From assembly GCA_934234055.1 (NCBI GenBank), contig CAKQGY010000003.1, positions 57,819-121,818 of the forward strand: a DNA stretch of 64,000 nt, given 5' to 3'. Shown piece by piece: positions 35,510 to 44,768 of this stretch (its first letter is position 1; every line of letters begins with the position of its first letter). Under the pieces are notes generated by a model that saw nothing but the letters and a program-made list of their open reading frames with translations, searched no databases and was not told the origin of the DNA. Source of the DNA: an uncultured Alphaproteobacteria bacterium. GTDB lineage: Bacteria; Pseudomonadota; Alphaproteobacteria; CAAHEQ01; UBA3637. Made by a program: the position numbers and the translations under genes.

Positions 35510-36081
35510 GAATGGGATCTCCTTTTCGGTTTGGGTTCAAAGGGAGAGACAATGGCACGCTCCTCCAAGGCCTTCATCAGGCGCACAGCGGTGCGAGAGG
35601 GGTGCTCGTCATACGAGGGAATGGTAATGTCGGCTTGGGCATACACGGGATAGCACTCTTGTACCAGGCGTTCAATAATCCTTTGATTATCGGCGGCAGG
35701 TACCAACGGGCGGTGTGTGCGTCCTTGGGTTCGGCCGGAAATCACATCGGCCTCGGCCTTGATCCAAACGGAAATGGCATTCTTTTTGGCGCAAAGGCGG
35801 GTGGCTTCGGATAAAAATGCGCCCCCGCCCGACGATAAAACGCAGGGCTTGCCGGTCAGTAAACGCGCCATCACGCGCTCTTCCCCTTTGCGAAACTCGG
35901 CCTCGCCATAGCGGGCAAATAAATCCGAGATCGTAAAGCCGGTCATGGATTCAATCTCGCGGTCGCTGTCAATAAACGGCAAGCGCAACTTTCCGGCGAT
36001 AATGCGCCCGAGGCTGGTCTTGCCGACGCCCATCATTCCGACCAAAAGAATGATTTTAGGCTTGATTAAATGTTGTGTCAT
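35506..36081 (-). CDS. aroK: Shikimate kinase
   Basis: AroK phosphorylates shikimate in the aromatic amino-acid pathway. The start was placed at ATG 36081, giving 191 aa. The longer frame up to 36138 adds an unlikely hydrophobic tail. It has the P-loop GMMGVGKTSLGR, the substrate-binding DSDREIE and the SSGGGAFL motif. It is unusual in pairing with a CorC-type gene rather than aroB. Confidence 0.94.
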   Translation of the reverse strand: MTQHLIKPKIILLVGMMGVGKTSLGRIIAGKLRLPFIDSDREIESMTGFTISDLFARYGEAEFRKGEERVMARLLTGKPCVLSSGGGAFLSEATRLCAKKNAISVWIKAEADVISGRTQGRTHRPLVPAADNQRIIERLVQECYPVYAQADITIPSYDEHPSRTAVRLMKALEERAIVSPFEPKPKRRSHS

Positions 36082-36091
36082 CAGTTCTTTC

Positions 36092-36120
36092 TTGACAAAA
36101 TAAATTAAAAAGAATAATCT
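36092..36120 (+). promoter_or_regulatory. Candidate promoter of the 36168-43967 gene group
   Basis: TTGACA (36092-36097), 17-base spacer, TAATCT (36115-36120). It lies divergently over the aroK start region. Confidence 0.6.
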
Positions 36121-36167
36121 TGGGAATGAGTATAGCATTTTTTTTGTGTCCAGTCAAGGAGTGAAAT

Positions 36168-36314
36168 ATGTATCAAAAAAAGGAAAATAAACATTGGATT
36201 GCTAAAATCATGATCGGTGCGGTGGTTGTATTCTTGGTTGCCGTGGCATTTTTGGATTTCAGTCCGACACCAAAGCAGGTAGAACAACGGGTTGTCTATG
36301 GACAAAAGCAGTAA
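36168..36314 (+). CDS. 48-aa single-pass membrane protein
   Basis: A short gene with AAGGAG 6 bases before ATG 36168. A polar, basic N-terminus (MYQKKENKHW) is followed by one hydrophobic helix (about 11-30) and a short tail, so the N-terminus is probably cytoplasmic. Its end overlaps the next gene by 17 bases, which supports real translation. No family is recognised. Confidence 0.55.
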   Translation: MYQKKENKHWIAKIMIGAVVVFLVAVAFLDFSPTPKQVEQRVVYGQKQ

Positions 36315-37809
36315 ACTGTGGGCAGTCGGTATCGGTGTGGTGCTGTGGCTTGGTGGGGCCCGGGCGCAGATTGATGTGGACGGGTTGGTAGGCATCGGCA
36401 CCGGCACGATCGGTGTGGAGACAATTTTTACCAAAAATATCTGGGGAGCGGCAACCGATGAAACACAGGTGATGTCGGATATCAAAACGCTGGGAGACCG
36501 GCGGTTGTATCCGGTGGAACGGTTCGTGTTGGGGCAAGTGTTGACAAGCGATGCCGGCGGGCAGAAAAACCTGGAAGCACTGGGTGAGGAGTTTTTAACT
36601 GCGCGATTGGATACCCTGATGAAACAGGGGCTATTTGAAGAAGTGTTGGCTGTTGCGGGGCGTGTTCCGGCAGAGCTGCAATCCCCGACGGTAAAGCAAC
36701 GCTATGCCACAGCCCTGTGGGGGTTGGGACGCGTGAATGAAGCGTGTGCGGATCCTTTGGCGGCGGCGTTTGGCCCGAATGAAGCCTTTGTGCGGGCAGC
36801 CTGTGCGGCGGAAACAGAGCCGGAAGAAACGGCGGCGCTGGCCTTTGATGTCTATCGTGAATCGGGGGCAGAACGGCATACTTGCTTTGATGTGGCCGGT
36901 GCCGTGATTTATCATCAACAAACGGAGTCGGTTAAGCTTAGGGAAGAATGCAGCTTGTGGGAGGTGTTGTTGGCCGCCAGGGCAGGGAAGGAACAAAACC
37001 TGACCCGGCGGGGGCAATGGCGAACATTGGCTCTGAATAAAAAAACGGCCGGGGCGGTGCGCTTGTCTGCGGCGGAAAAAGCGTCTCTGTCGGCACAGGA
37101 TTGGTTGACTGTGTTGGACGAAGTATCGGATACATCGGCGCAACAGGTTGGTCCGGGAAAGCGTGCGGCATTATATCACCGGGCGATTACCGCGAAAACG
37201 GAAACGGACAAACAAGCAGTTGTGGCAGCCTATTTGGAGTCAGCTGTGACGGATAAGGTGCTGTTTGAAGTGGCACCGGTAGCAGAAGTGTTGTTGCATG
37301 GGATGAAACCTTTTGGCGGGGCAGAAGTGGCCGAATCGGCCGTTCTGACCTTTGCTTTGGCGGGTGAAGGGGAACCGATGCATACCTGGTTGGGTCGGTG
37401 GTGTACCCAAGAGCCGGATCGGTGTCTGAAAGCTGCGGTGCTGCGTGATGTATTCGGGCAGGCTTTACCGGAAGATATGACGCCGCTTTTGTCGGTATGT
37501 CAGCGAGAGCAATCCTGTGCGACGGATTTGCAGGCGTTGCCGTTTTACTTGCCGTTTCGGAAGGAAAAGGTATTTGATGAGTTGGCCGAAGTGCCGGCCG
37601 GCTATCCGCCCTTTGTGGCCTATGGTTTAGCTGAAAAAATAAAAACAGGAGCGATTGCCGAGGGATTTTTACGGACTTTGGTGTTGTTGTCGCAAACGAA
37701 GAACACGGATCGGACGCTGGTGGAAAACTGGGGACAAACTTTGCCTGAGGAAATTCAAAGAGCCGTTCTGGTGGAACAATTGGTGAGGCGCCGTGGACAA
37801 ATCCGTTGA
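36298..37809 (+). CDS. Large exported protein of unknown function
   Basis: A 503-aa protein starting at ATG 36298, with a signal peptide (WAVGIGVVLWLGGARA, cleavage near residue 24). The rest is mostly helical and rich in Ala, Leu and Glu, suggesting an alpha-solenoid in the periplasm. A few cysteines are spread along it. The start overlaps the 48-aa gene and the end overlaps xerD by 17 bases, so it is part of the xerD-lptF/D-surA-folD operon. No family is recognised. Confidence 0.6.
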   Translation: MDKSSKLWAVGIGVVLWLGGARAQIDVDGLVGIGTGTIGVETIFTKNIWGAATDETQVMSDIKTLGDRRLYPVERFVLGQVLTSDAGGQKNLEALGEEFLTARLDTLMKQGLFEEVLAVAGRVPAELQSPTVKQRYATALWGLGRVNEACADPLAAAFGPNEAFVRAACAAETEPEETAALAFDVYRESGAERHTCFDVAGAVIYHQQTESVKLREECSLWEVLLAARAGKEQNLTRRGQWRTLALNKKTAGAVRLSAAEKASLSAQDWLTVLDEVSDTSAQQVGPGKRAALYHRAITAKTETDKQAVVAAYLESAVTDKVLFEVAPVAEVLLHGMKPFGGAEVAESAVLTFALAGEGEPMHTWLGRWCTQEPDRCLKAAVLRDVFGQALPEDMTPLLSVCQREQSCATDLQALPFYLPFRKEKVFDELAEVPAGYPPFVAYGLAEKIKTGAIAEGFLRTLVLLSQTKNTDRTLVENWGQTLPEEIQRAVLVEQLVRRRGQIR

Positions 37810-38698
37810 TGCTTTCTTGGAAATGATGGTCGCTGAACGCGGGTCTTCCCCACGGACGGTGGTCGCGTATCGGCGTGATCTGGACGATGTGCAGGCTTAT
37901 TTAGCGGTGCACGGAACAACTCTGATGCGAGCAAGCCAGACGGATTTAGAGGCCTATATCCGCCTGATGGCTAAAAACGGATTGGCTCCGAAAACACAGG
38001 CACGTCGGTTGTCGACCTTGCGGGAGTTTTATCGGTTTTTGTTTTCGGAAAATCGGATCACGAAAAATCCGACGGATTATTTAATCTCGCCCAAAATCGG
38101 AAAGTCTTTGCCTAAATATCTGAGCGAGTCGGAAGTGGCGGCACTGATTGAAACGGCGCGCACCGAAAATCCGCGAATCTATACACTGCTGGAAGTGCTT
38201 TATGCGTCGGGGGTGCGGGTCAGTGAATTGGTTGGCTTGCCGATGACGGCTTTGACGGCGGATAATCGAACCTTGACCGTGCGCGGCAAAGGAAATAAAG
38301 AGCGTATTGTTCCGTTAAATGAGCCGGCGGCGGTGGCGTTGGAAAAATGGTTGGTTCGGCGGGAAATGATGCTGCCGGTGGGACGCGTCAATAAATGGCT
38401 ATTTCCCTCGTTTGCCAAAGAGGGACATTTGACACGCGACGGATTTTTTAAGCATTTGAAAGAGTTAGCATTGAAAGCCGGGATTGACCCCGAGCGCGTC
38501 TCGCCGCATGTTTTTCGCCATTCTTTTGCCAGTCATTTGATTGCGCACGATGCAGATTTGCGGTCGGTTCAGAAAATGTTGGGACACGCCGATATCGCAA
38601 CGACGGAAATTTATACGCATGTTTTACCGGAAAGATTGAAAAAGATTGTTGAAAAATCTCATCCTTTGTCGTATAGTATGTCAAAAGGATTGAAATGA
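37793..38698 (+). CDS. xerD: Site-specific tyrosine recombinase XerD
   Basis: XerD resolves chromosome dimers at dif together with XerC and FtsK. The 301-aa protein starts at GTG 37793, inside the end of the previous gene. An N-terminal SAM-like DNA-binding domain (~1-85) and the catalytic domain with SGVRVSEL (Arg), HVFRHSFASHLI (His-x-x-Arg), LGHADIATTEIYTHV (His and Tyr) are complete. The alternative XerC cannot be excluded by eye. Its housekeeping context argues against a mobile-element integrase. Confidence 0.88.
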   Translation: MDKSVDAFLEMMVAERGSSPRTVVAYRRDLDDVQAYLAVHGTTLMRASQTDLEAYIRLMAKNGLAPKTQARRLSTLREFYRFLFSENRITKNPTDYLISPKIGKSLPKYLSESEVAALIETARTENPRIYTLLEVLYASGVRVSELVGLPMTALTADNRTLTVRGKGNKERIVPLNEPAAVALEKWLVRREMMLPVGRVNKWLFPSFAKEGHLTRDGFFKHLKELALKAGIDPERVSPHVFRHSFASHLIAHDADLRSVQKMLGHADIATTEIYTHVLPERLKKIVEKSHPLSYSMSKGLK

Positions 38699-41600
38699 AA
38701 ATACTGGATAAATATACCTTAAAGCAAATTATCTTCGGCTTTGTGCTGGTGTTGGCAAGCATGACAACATTGGTGTGGTTGACGCAATCATTGCGTATGA
38801 TTGATATGATTGTGACCCGCGGAGTGTCGGCTAAAATCTTTTTTGAGTTGACATTGTTGGTGTTGCCGAACTTTTTACAAATTCTGTCACCTCTGGCGTT
38901 GTTTGCCGTTGCACTGTTTACTTTGGTGCGAATGCAGGCGGACAAGGAACTGATGGTGATGCAGGCTGTGGGGATGAGCCCGATGCAAATTATGCGGCCG
39001 GTGTTTTTGACGGGAATAGTGCTGACAATACTGGGGTATGTGATGTCACTGATCCTGATACCGGCGGCCAATACCGAAATGCGAGAAATGCGCTGGAAAA
39101 TCAAAAATGATATATCGCATTTAATGCTGCAAGAGGGGCAGTTTGATTCGCTTAGCAACGGCTTGACCCTGTATGTTCGGGAGAGAGCCTCTGACGGTAT
39201 GATAAAAGGCATATTTTTGTATGACCAAAAAGATCCGAATAAAAAAGTGGTACTGGCTGCACAAGAGGGAATTGTCTTTCAGGAAAGCGAAGGAATTAAA
39301 GTTGTCTTGAAAAACGGCACGCGTCAGGAATACATGCCCCAAAGTCAGAAGTTTTCAATCCTGAAATTTGATAAATATACGATGGCGCTTTCGGAAAAAG
39401 AAAATCAAGGCGTTCGGTCGCGTGATGTGCGGGAATTGCCGATGACGGCCCTGTGGCAAAAAACAGAGCAAGATGTAAACGGCAATAAGCCGCTGTGGCG
39501 CAAATATAAAGTTGAGTTCGTAAAACGATTGGTGCAGCCATTGTATAATATGACCTATCTGTTTCTGATTATTTTTGGAGTGCTGTCGGGATACTATAAT
39601 CGGCGCGGACAGGTCGGGCGAATCAACCTGACCGTGTGGGCAGCGTTGATTATTCAATCGCTGGCGTTGGCCTTTGAAAGTATGTCTAATAAAAACCTGT
39701 GGTGTTTAATTCTGTTGGTGTTGAATGCATTTGCCCCGGTGTTGTTCTTTTTGGCTTGGCACTATAAAAAGCAGATCAGTGCCAAAATGGCAAAATTCGG
39801 CGTGGGATTATGCCTGGTATTGTGGGCAATACCAGCGGTGGCTTTGGACTTAAAAATGCCGAATATCAGTCAAAATCAGCCCGTGGATTTTGAAGCAGAT
39901 CGGGTTTCCTATCAGCAGCAGGGAAATACCGTTCTGGCCGAGGGAAATGTGGTCTTGAAACAAGAGGGGCTGACAATGCAGACCGAGCAGATTCGGTTCA
40001 GCCGTGATGAAAATAAAATTGTGGTGCCGCATGAAATCCAAATGAAAATGGCGGATGGAACCGTTGCCAAAAGCCAAGGCGGTTCTATGAGCGGATCGCT
40101 GGATCGGATTGATGTGGGGGCGACAGAAATGACGCTTTATGAGGGGAGCTCTTTCGGAGCCGATCGTATGCAACGTGTGGAAAACGGAGATTCCTATTTG
40201 ACCGAGGCGTATTATACGCCGTGTAATCACTGCGAAACGCAGGCACCGCTGTGGAAATTGCGAGCTAAAACGATCCGGCATGATGTATCGGCGCGGGACT
40301 TGATTTATAAAAACGTGTTTTTTGATGTGAAAAATGTGCCGGTGGTTTATTTGCCCTATTGGCGTATGCCGGATTTTACGGTTAAACGGCGCAGCGGCTT
40401 TTTGGCACCGGGATTTTACAGTACTCATGAAATGCGCCGCAGCGTGACTTTGCCGTTTTTCGTGAATGTGGCCGATAATCAGAACTTGACAATTACACCG
40501 TATATTTCATATGATCATGTACCGTTGGGAGTTGCTACTTATGAAGGATTATTCAGCAAAGGAAAATTGGACTTGCAAGCCAGTGCGACCCAAGATAAAA
40601 ACGACAGTCGGAATCAAGGACATATTCGGGCCGGTTTTGAATATGATATGACCGATCGCTGGAAATGGAGCGGTGAGTGGTCGCGGGTATCGGGAGATAC
40701 TTATTTCAGACGTTATCGGATTCAAGGGATTGATGATACAGAGCCTTTCCTGACATCGCATCTGACGGCCGAACGATTTGGAAATCGGAATTATTTTCGG
40801 GCGCGGGCTTATTCGTTTCAAAGTTTGCAAGATGGGGTTCAAAGTCGAACAATCCCGACGGTTATTCCGGTATTGGATTATCAATATAATACGATGCCGT
40901 TGGCCGGATACGGGTTATATGGCTTTACGGCACTCAATACGGCACTGTATAATACACGCGAACATTTTAAGTCCAACAGAATTTCGGTAACGCAAGGGGT
41001 GCGTATGCCGTATGTGAGCCCGGTGGGTGCTGCTTTTGACCTGATGGGGCAGGTGCGTGCCGACGCCTATGCCGTGGATACAGGGGAACGTTTGATCGGT
41101 GAAAAGCCGCAAAATACTTCTTATACCACGGGGCGAATTTACCCGAACGCAGCCCTTACGGTGAGTTATCCTCTGACACGGACGGGACGGACCTCTACAC
41201 AAACATTAGAGCCGGTGGCAATGGTTGTGGCGGCTCCTAATGGCGGCAACAAAGAAAAAATCCCGAATGTAGACAGCCTTATTTTTGATTTTGATGATAC
41301 GAACCTGTTTTCAGCGAATCGCTTTGCCGGCTATGACCGGGTGGAGGGCGGAACACGGGTGAACTATGGCTTGAAATGGTCGCGCTTTAATCATTCGTCG
41401 GGGCGGTCTGTTTCGGCTTTGTTCGGGCAATCATATCGGCTGAGCGAAGATGAATTGATGACGGATCTGTTAGGATATGACAGCCGCAATTTTTCTAACT
41501 ATGTGGGGCGCATTCGGTATGCCGGTGAGTATTTAACATTAAATTATCGAACGCGTTTGAATCAACGCACGTTTCAATCCGAAAAAACGGAAGTGGGCTT

Positions 41601-41931
41601 GTTGGTCGGAACGGCACCGCTGCGAGTCGGGGTGGATTATATCACACGTAAGGCCTATACTATTCGGGAAAATGCCTATGACGATCGAAAAGAATTATAT
41701 CTGACGGTGAACAGCCAGTTTTCACGAAATTGGTCGATGGCGGGAAAATATCGGTATGATCTGACAGATAAAAAGAAACCTTTGGAAAGCGGATTGATGC
41801 TGCGGTATGATAACGAATGCACGGCGATCATTTTTGATGCCAGTAAGTCTTTTGCAGAAGATCGGGACTATAAAGGGAGCACTTCGTTTATGGTCAAGTT
41901 TATCTTAAAAACATTAGGGGGAACAAAATGA
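38695..41931 (+). CDS. LptF-LptD fusion: LPS export permease joined to outer-membrane LPS assembly protein
   Basis: One 1078-aa frame joins two LPS-transport proteins. Residues 1-~360 are an LptF/LptG-type permease (six membrane helices, WLTQSLRMIDMIVTRG, periplasmic jellyroll between helices 3 and 4). Residues ~365-384 look like a signal peptide (MAKFGVGLCLVLWAIPAVA) with an AVA/LD cleavage site. Residues ~390-510 are an OstA/LptA-like domain, and the rest is the LptD beta-barrel, with the cysteine motif YTPCNHC and the C-terminal Cys (DNECTAIIF). An internal start at ATG 39787 is possible, but I see no SD. Signal peptidase could release LptD after insertion. No separate lptG is in the window. 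surA follows directly. Confidence 0.85.
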   Translation: MKILDKYTLKQIIFGFVLVLASMTTLVWLTQSLRMIDMIVTRGVSAKIFFELTLLVLPNFLQILSPLALFAVALFTLVRMQADKELMVMQAVGMSPMQIMRPVFLTGIVLTILGYVMSLILIPAANTEMREMRWKIKNDISHLMLQEGQFDSLSNGLTLYVRERASDGMIKGIFLYDQKDPNKKVVLAAQEGIVFQESEGIKVVLKNGTRQEYMPQSQKFSILKFDKYTMALSEKENQGVRSRDVRELPMTALWQKTEQDVNGNKPLWRKYKVEFVKRLVQPLYNMTYLFLIIFGVLSGYYNRRGQVGRINLTVWAALIIQSLALAFESMSNKNLWCLILLVLNAFAPVLFFLAWHYKKQISAKMAKFGVGLCLVLWAIPAVALDLKMPNISQNQPVDFEADRVSYQQQGNTVLAEGNVVLKQEGLTMQTEQIRFSRDENKIVVPHEIQMKMADGTVAKSQGGSMSGSLDRIDVGATEMTLYEGSSFGADRMQRVENGDSYLTEAYYTPCNHCETQAPLWKLRAKTIRHDVSARDLIYKNVFFDVKNVPVVYLPYWRMPDFTVKRRSGFLAPGFYSTHEMRRSVTLPFFVNVADNQNLTITPYISYDHVPLGVATYEGLFSKGKLDLQASATQDKNDSRNQGHIRAGFEYDMTDRWKWSGEWSRVSGDTYFRRYRIQGIDDTEPFLTSHLTAERFGNRNYFRARAYSFQSLQDGVQSRTIPTVIPVLDYQYNTMPLAGYGLYGFTALNTALYNTREHFKSNRISVTQGVRMPYVSPVGAAFDLMGQVRADAYAVDTGERLIGEKPQNTSYTTGRIYPNAALTVSYPLTRTGRTSTQTLEPVAMVVAAPNGGNKEKIPNVDSLIFDFDDTNLFSANRFAGYDRVEGGTRVNYGLKWSRFNHSSGRSVSALFGQSYRLSEDELMTDLLGYDSRNFSNYVGRIRYAGEYLTLNYRTRLNQRTFQSEKTEVGLLVGTAPLRVGVDYITRKAYTIRENAYDDRKELYLTVNSQFSRNWSMAGKYRYDLTDKKKPLESGLMLRYDNECTAIIFDASKSFAEDRDYKGSTSFMVKFILKTLGGTK

Positions 41932-43100
41932 AACACATTATTTTAAGCGGTCTTTTTATCCTGTTGTGGTCGACGATCGGTCAGTGCGGGGAAATTAAAG
42001 CCATTGTCAATGACAAACCGATTTCCGAGTTTGATGTTATGGCACGGGCCAAAATGCTGATGTTGCAACAGACGGGGCGTGTTGGGAAAATGACGGAAAC
42101 CTGGCAAAATGAGGCCCTGGAAGAATTGATTGACGAGCAAATCAAATTACAAGAGGCGGATAAACAGAATATCCAAATCCAAGACGAGGAAATTGAAAGT
42201 GCTTTGAAACATTTGGAAGCCCAAAATAATATGCCGGCAGGGGGCTTGAAAAAAGAATTGGCGGCGCAGGGGGTGCCGTATCAGACCTTGGTCAATCAAA
42301 CAAAAGCCAACTTGGGGTGGGTGCGTATCTTGCACAAAGAAGGAAAGACAGTCTCGGTGTCGGCCGCCGAAGTGCAAGCGCGTCAAAAAATGATGCGACA
42401 GGCGTTGGCCAAAGAGGCTGTCTCGTTTGCCGAAATTGTGGTGCCGACAGAGGAAGAAGCTCTGGATATATGGACGCAGTTGCAAAACGGCACTTCGTTT
42501 GAACGGTTGGTTGATGAAAAATCGGTGGCCTTGTCGCGGACAGTCGGGGGGCGGGTGCTGAATGTGGCGCCGACCTATTACGGGGAAGAAGCAGCCAAAA
42601 TTTTGGCGCAGATGCCAGTGGGGCAACTGTCGCGGCCGATTCCGGTGAAAGGAGGCTATGCCGTGATCTTAATGCTGAACAAACGGCCGGCCATTATGAC
42701 GGATACGGTGGCTGTGTGGGAGTTGATGCAGGCAGTGCTGTCGCCGGATAGCCCTGTGAATCAAAAACTGTCGGGGAAAGGTGTGGATTCGTGTGATGCC
42801 TTTGCAAAATTAGCGCAACCGGTCGCGTTGGCGGGATCTTTTCAGGCCGGACAGGTCAGTCCTGATCAACTGCCGGATGATGTTAAAAATATCTTGGCGG
42901 AAGCGCCTGTTCGGGAAATTGTCGGCCCGGTGCGGTTGCCGGACGGATTGCTGTATTTTATGAAGTGTGCACAACGCCAGCAGCGCTTGATTCCGACGGA
43001 TGAAGAAATCCGGATGCAAATTGAAGGGGAAAAAATGGATTTATCGGCGCGGCAAAAATTGGCTGAGTTAAAACGCGATGTCGTTGTAGAATATAAATAA
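41928..43100 (+). CDS. surA: Periplasmic chaperone/peptidyl-prolyl isomerase SurA-like
   Basis: A 390-aa exported protein with a signal peptide (MKHIILSGLFILLWSTIGQCG). The SurA N-terminal chaperone domain begins IKAIVNDKPISEFDV. One parvulin-like domain is visible (~150-260, with FAEIVVPTEEEA and GGYAVILMLNKRP), followed by a second, diverged one. It helps fold outer-membrane proteins, LptD among them, which agrees with its place directly after lptF-lptD (4-base overlap). Confidence 0.88.
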   Translation: MKHIILSGLFILLWSTIGQCGEIKAIVNDKPISEFDVMARAKMLMLQQTGRVGKMTETWQNEALEELIDEQIKLQEADKQNIQIQDEEIESALKHLEAQNNMPAGGLKKELAAQGVPYQTLVNQTKANLGWVRILHKEGKTVSVSAAEVQARQKMMRQALAKEAVSFAEIVVPTEEEALDIWTQLQNGTSFERLVDEKSVALSRTVGGRVLNVAPTYYGEEAAKILAQMPVGQLSRPIPVKGGYAVILMLNKRPAIMTDTVAVWELMQAVLSPDSPVNQKLSGKGVDSCDAFAKLAQPVALAGSFQAGQVSPDQLPDDVKNILAEAPVREIVGPVRLPDGLLYFMKCAQRQQRLIPTDEEIRMQIEGEKMDLSARQKLAELKRDVVVEYK

Positions 43101-43112
43101 GGAGCGTAACCG

Positions 43113-43967
43113 GTGAAAGCAAAAATAATCGATGGAAAAGCCAGGGCTGCTGAAATTAAAGAGGAATTAAAGGCCGAAGTCGCGAGACTCGCGCGCCCTC
43201 CGAAAATGGCGGTGATTTTGGTGGGGACAAACCCGGCCAGCCAAATCTATGTCAAGCACAAGAAAAAGACCGCCGAAGAAATCGGAATAGAAACCGAAGT
43301 GTTTGCTTTGTCGGAAGTAATGACGGAAGATACATTGGTTTCCTTTGTTCGGGAATTAAATCAACGCGCCGATATTGACGGGATTATTGTGCAGTTGCCG
43401 TTGCCCAAGCATATTAATGCAACACATGTGATTGAAAGCATTGACCCCGAAAAAGATATTGACGGGTTGTGCAGTCGGAACTTGGGCAAGTTGTTTACGG
43501 GATTGAGCGGCTTGATTCCGTGCACGCCACTGGCATGTATGGACTTAATTAAAACGGTGCGGCCGAATACGGACGGTTTGCGGGCTGTGATTGTGGGACG
43601 GTCGTGCCTGGTGGGGAAACCTTTGGGACAATTACTGCTGGAAGCACAATGCACGGTGACGCAAGCGCACTCGCATACTCGCGACTTGGCTGAAGTTTGT
43701 CAGACGGCCGATATTTTGGTTGTGGCGGCGGGCCGTGCCGGCCTGATTACAGCCAAGCATATTAAACCCGGTGCTATTGTGATTGATGTCGGAATCAATC
43801 GGGACAGCAATGGAAAACTGTGTGGAGATGTTGATTTTGCAGCGGTTTCAACGGTGGCCGGGGCTATTACACCAGTCCCGGGAGGGGTTGGACCGATGAC
43901 GGTGATTATGCTGATGAAGAATGTCGTTCAGGTTTATTTGAATCGGGGCGGTAAAAAAAAGACTTGA
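43113..43967 (+). CDS. folD: Bifunctional methylenetetrahydrofolate dehydrogenase/cyclohydrolase FolD
   Basis: FolD interconverts one-carbon tetrahydrofolates and reduces NADP+. It is 284 aa from a GTG start at 43113, preceded by GGAG. The YVKHKKK segment carries the catalytic lysine, IVQLPLPKHI and GRSCLVGKPLGQLL mark the active site and nucleotide site, and the C-terminus has PVPGGVGPMTVIML. It ends the operon. The secretion locus starts 73 bases later. Confidence 0.96.
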   Translation: MKAKIIDGKARAAEIKEELKAEVARLARPPKMAVILVGTNPASQIYVKHKKKTAEEIGIETEVFALSEVMTEDTLVSFVRELNQRADIDGIIVQLPLPKHINATHVIESIDPEKDIDGLCSRNLGKLFTGLSGLIPCTPLACMDLIKTVRPNTDGLRAVIVGRSCLVGKPLGQLLLEAQCTVTQAHSHTRDLAEVCQTADILVVAAGRAGLITAKHIKPGAIVIDVGINRDSNGKLCGDVDFAAVSTVAGAITPVPGGVGPMTVIMLMKNVVQVYLNRGGKKKT

Positions 43968-43991
43968 CAAGCCTGAAAGTCGTGATAAAAT
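43964..43991 (+). promoter_or_regulatory. Promoter of the type IV secretion operon
   Basis: TTGACA (43964-43969, overlapping the folD stop), 16-base spacer, TAAAAT (43986-43991). The first gene of the locus follows 50 bases later, with an AAGGAGGAG ribosome site. Confidence 0.75.
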
Positions 43992-44040
43992 AAGACACAA
44001 GAGGTAGAAGAGTAACTGTTATAAAATAAAGGAGGAGACC

Positions 44041-44766
44041 ATGAGTCAGTTTAAGGGATATTTGGGAATCACGTTGGGGACGATGTTGGGATTGACCGCA
44101 TGGTCGGCACAAGCCTTTGTGTTTCCGATTGCTTCAACGGTGGAATGGCCAAAAGAAATTCAACTTTTAATCGAATCAGAAATATCACGTTTAACGCAAG
44201 AGGGATTAAAGTATAAAGAGTTGCTTTATACGGACCTGTTGGGGCGCGTGGGCGGTGCAGGACTGGAAAATGCACCGTATATTCAGGAATTAAAAACGGC
44301 GGCCAATAATGGTGCATCAACAATTAATGCAACGGCGATTCAGTTAAAGAATGTGGCGGACTTGGGGACATACACCGGTGCTACTCAAAAAGCCATAGAA
44401 GATAACTATGTGTTGCAAGCCAATAAAATGCAGGAATACACAGATACGATGCGTCAAACGATTATCAATAACCAAAAAAATGCCATGAACCAAATTGCCA
44501 AAGCCGATATTGCTATGGCGGCGGCTGTGGCGACAGAAGCCAAAAACTTGGCAGTGGGAGCAATGCCGGATAATCAAAGTCAGAAAATGGCTCAGGCCAA
44601 AGACGTGCTGGGGTCTTATGAACTGATTGTGGGCTCGGATCGGCGAATCTATGAACGGTCGTTGCAGGCGTCGGCATTAGATGCCTCGAAATCGCGGTTG
44701 GAAGCTATGAAAGTGTTGCAAAGAGTATCAGCGACCGGTCAACAAGCAAAAACGGGAGGAAAGTAG
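44041..44766 (+). CDS. Exported helical protein, T4SS locus gene 1 (VirB5-like?)
   Basis: A 241-aa protein with a signal peptide cleaved near residue 25 (LTAWSAQA). The mature part is almost all helix, with an Ala/Gln/Asn-rich central coiled coil. This matches the size and helical nature of VirB5/TrbJ-type minor pilus proteins, but no diagnostic motif is seen. It is the first of seven consecutive exported proteins with very strong SD sites. The next gene begins 2 bases after its stop. Confidence 0.55.
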   Translation: MSQFKGYLGITLGTMLGLTAWSAQAFVFPIASTVEWPKEIQLLIESEISRLTQEGLKYKELLYTDLLGRVGGAGLENAPYIQELKTAANNGASTINATAIQLKNVADLGTYTGATQKAIEDNYVLQANKMQEYTDTMRQTIINNQKNAMNQIAKADIAMAAAVATEAKNLAVGAMPDNQSQKMAQAKDVLGSYELIVGSDRRIYERSLQASALDASKSRLEAMKVLQRVSATGQQAKTGGK

Positions 44767-44768
44767 CC

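Noticed and set aside
37793..38698. XerD as the integrase of a mobile element
   Set aside because: It is embedded by overlaps in a housekeeping operon, has Xer-type motifs, and no att sites or element genes are nearby.
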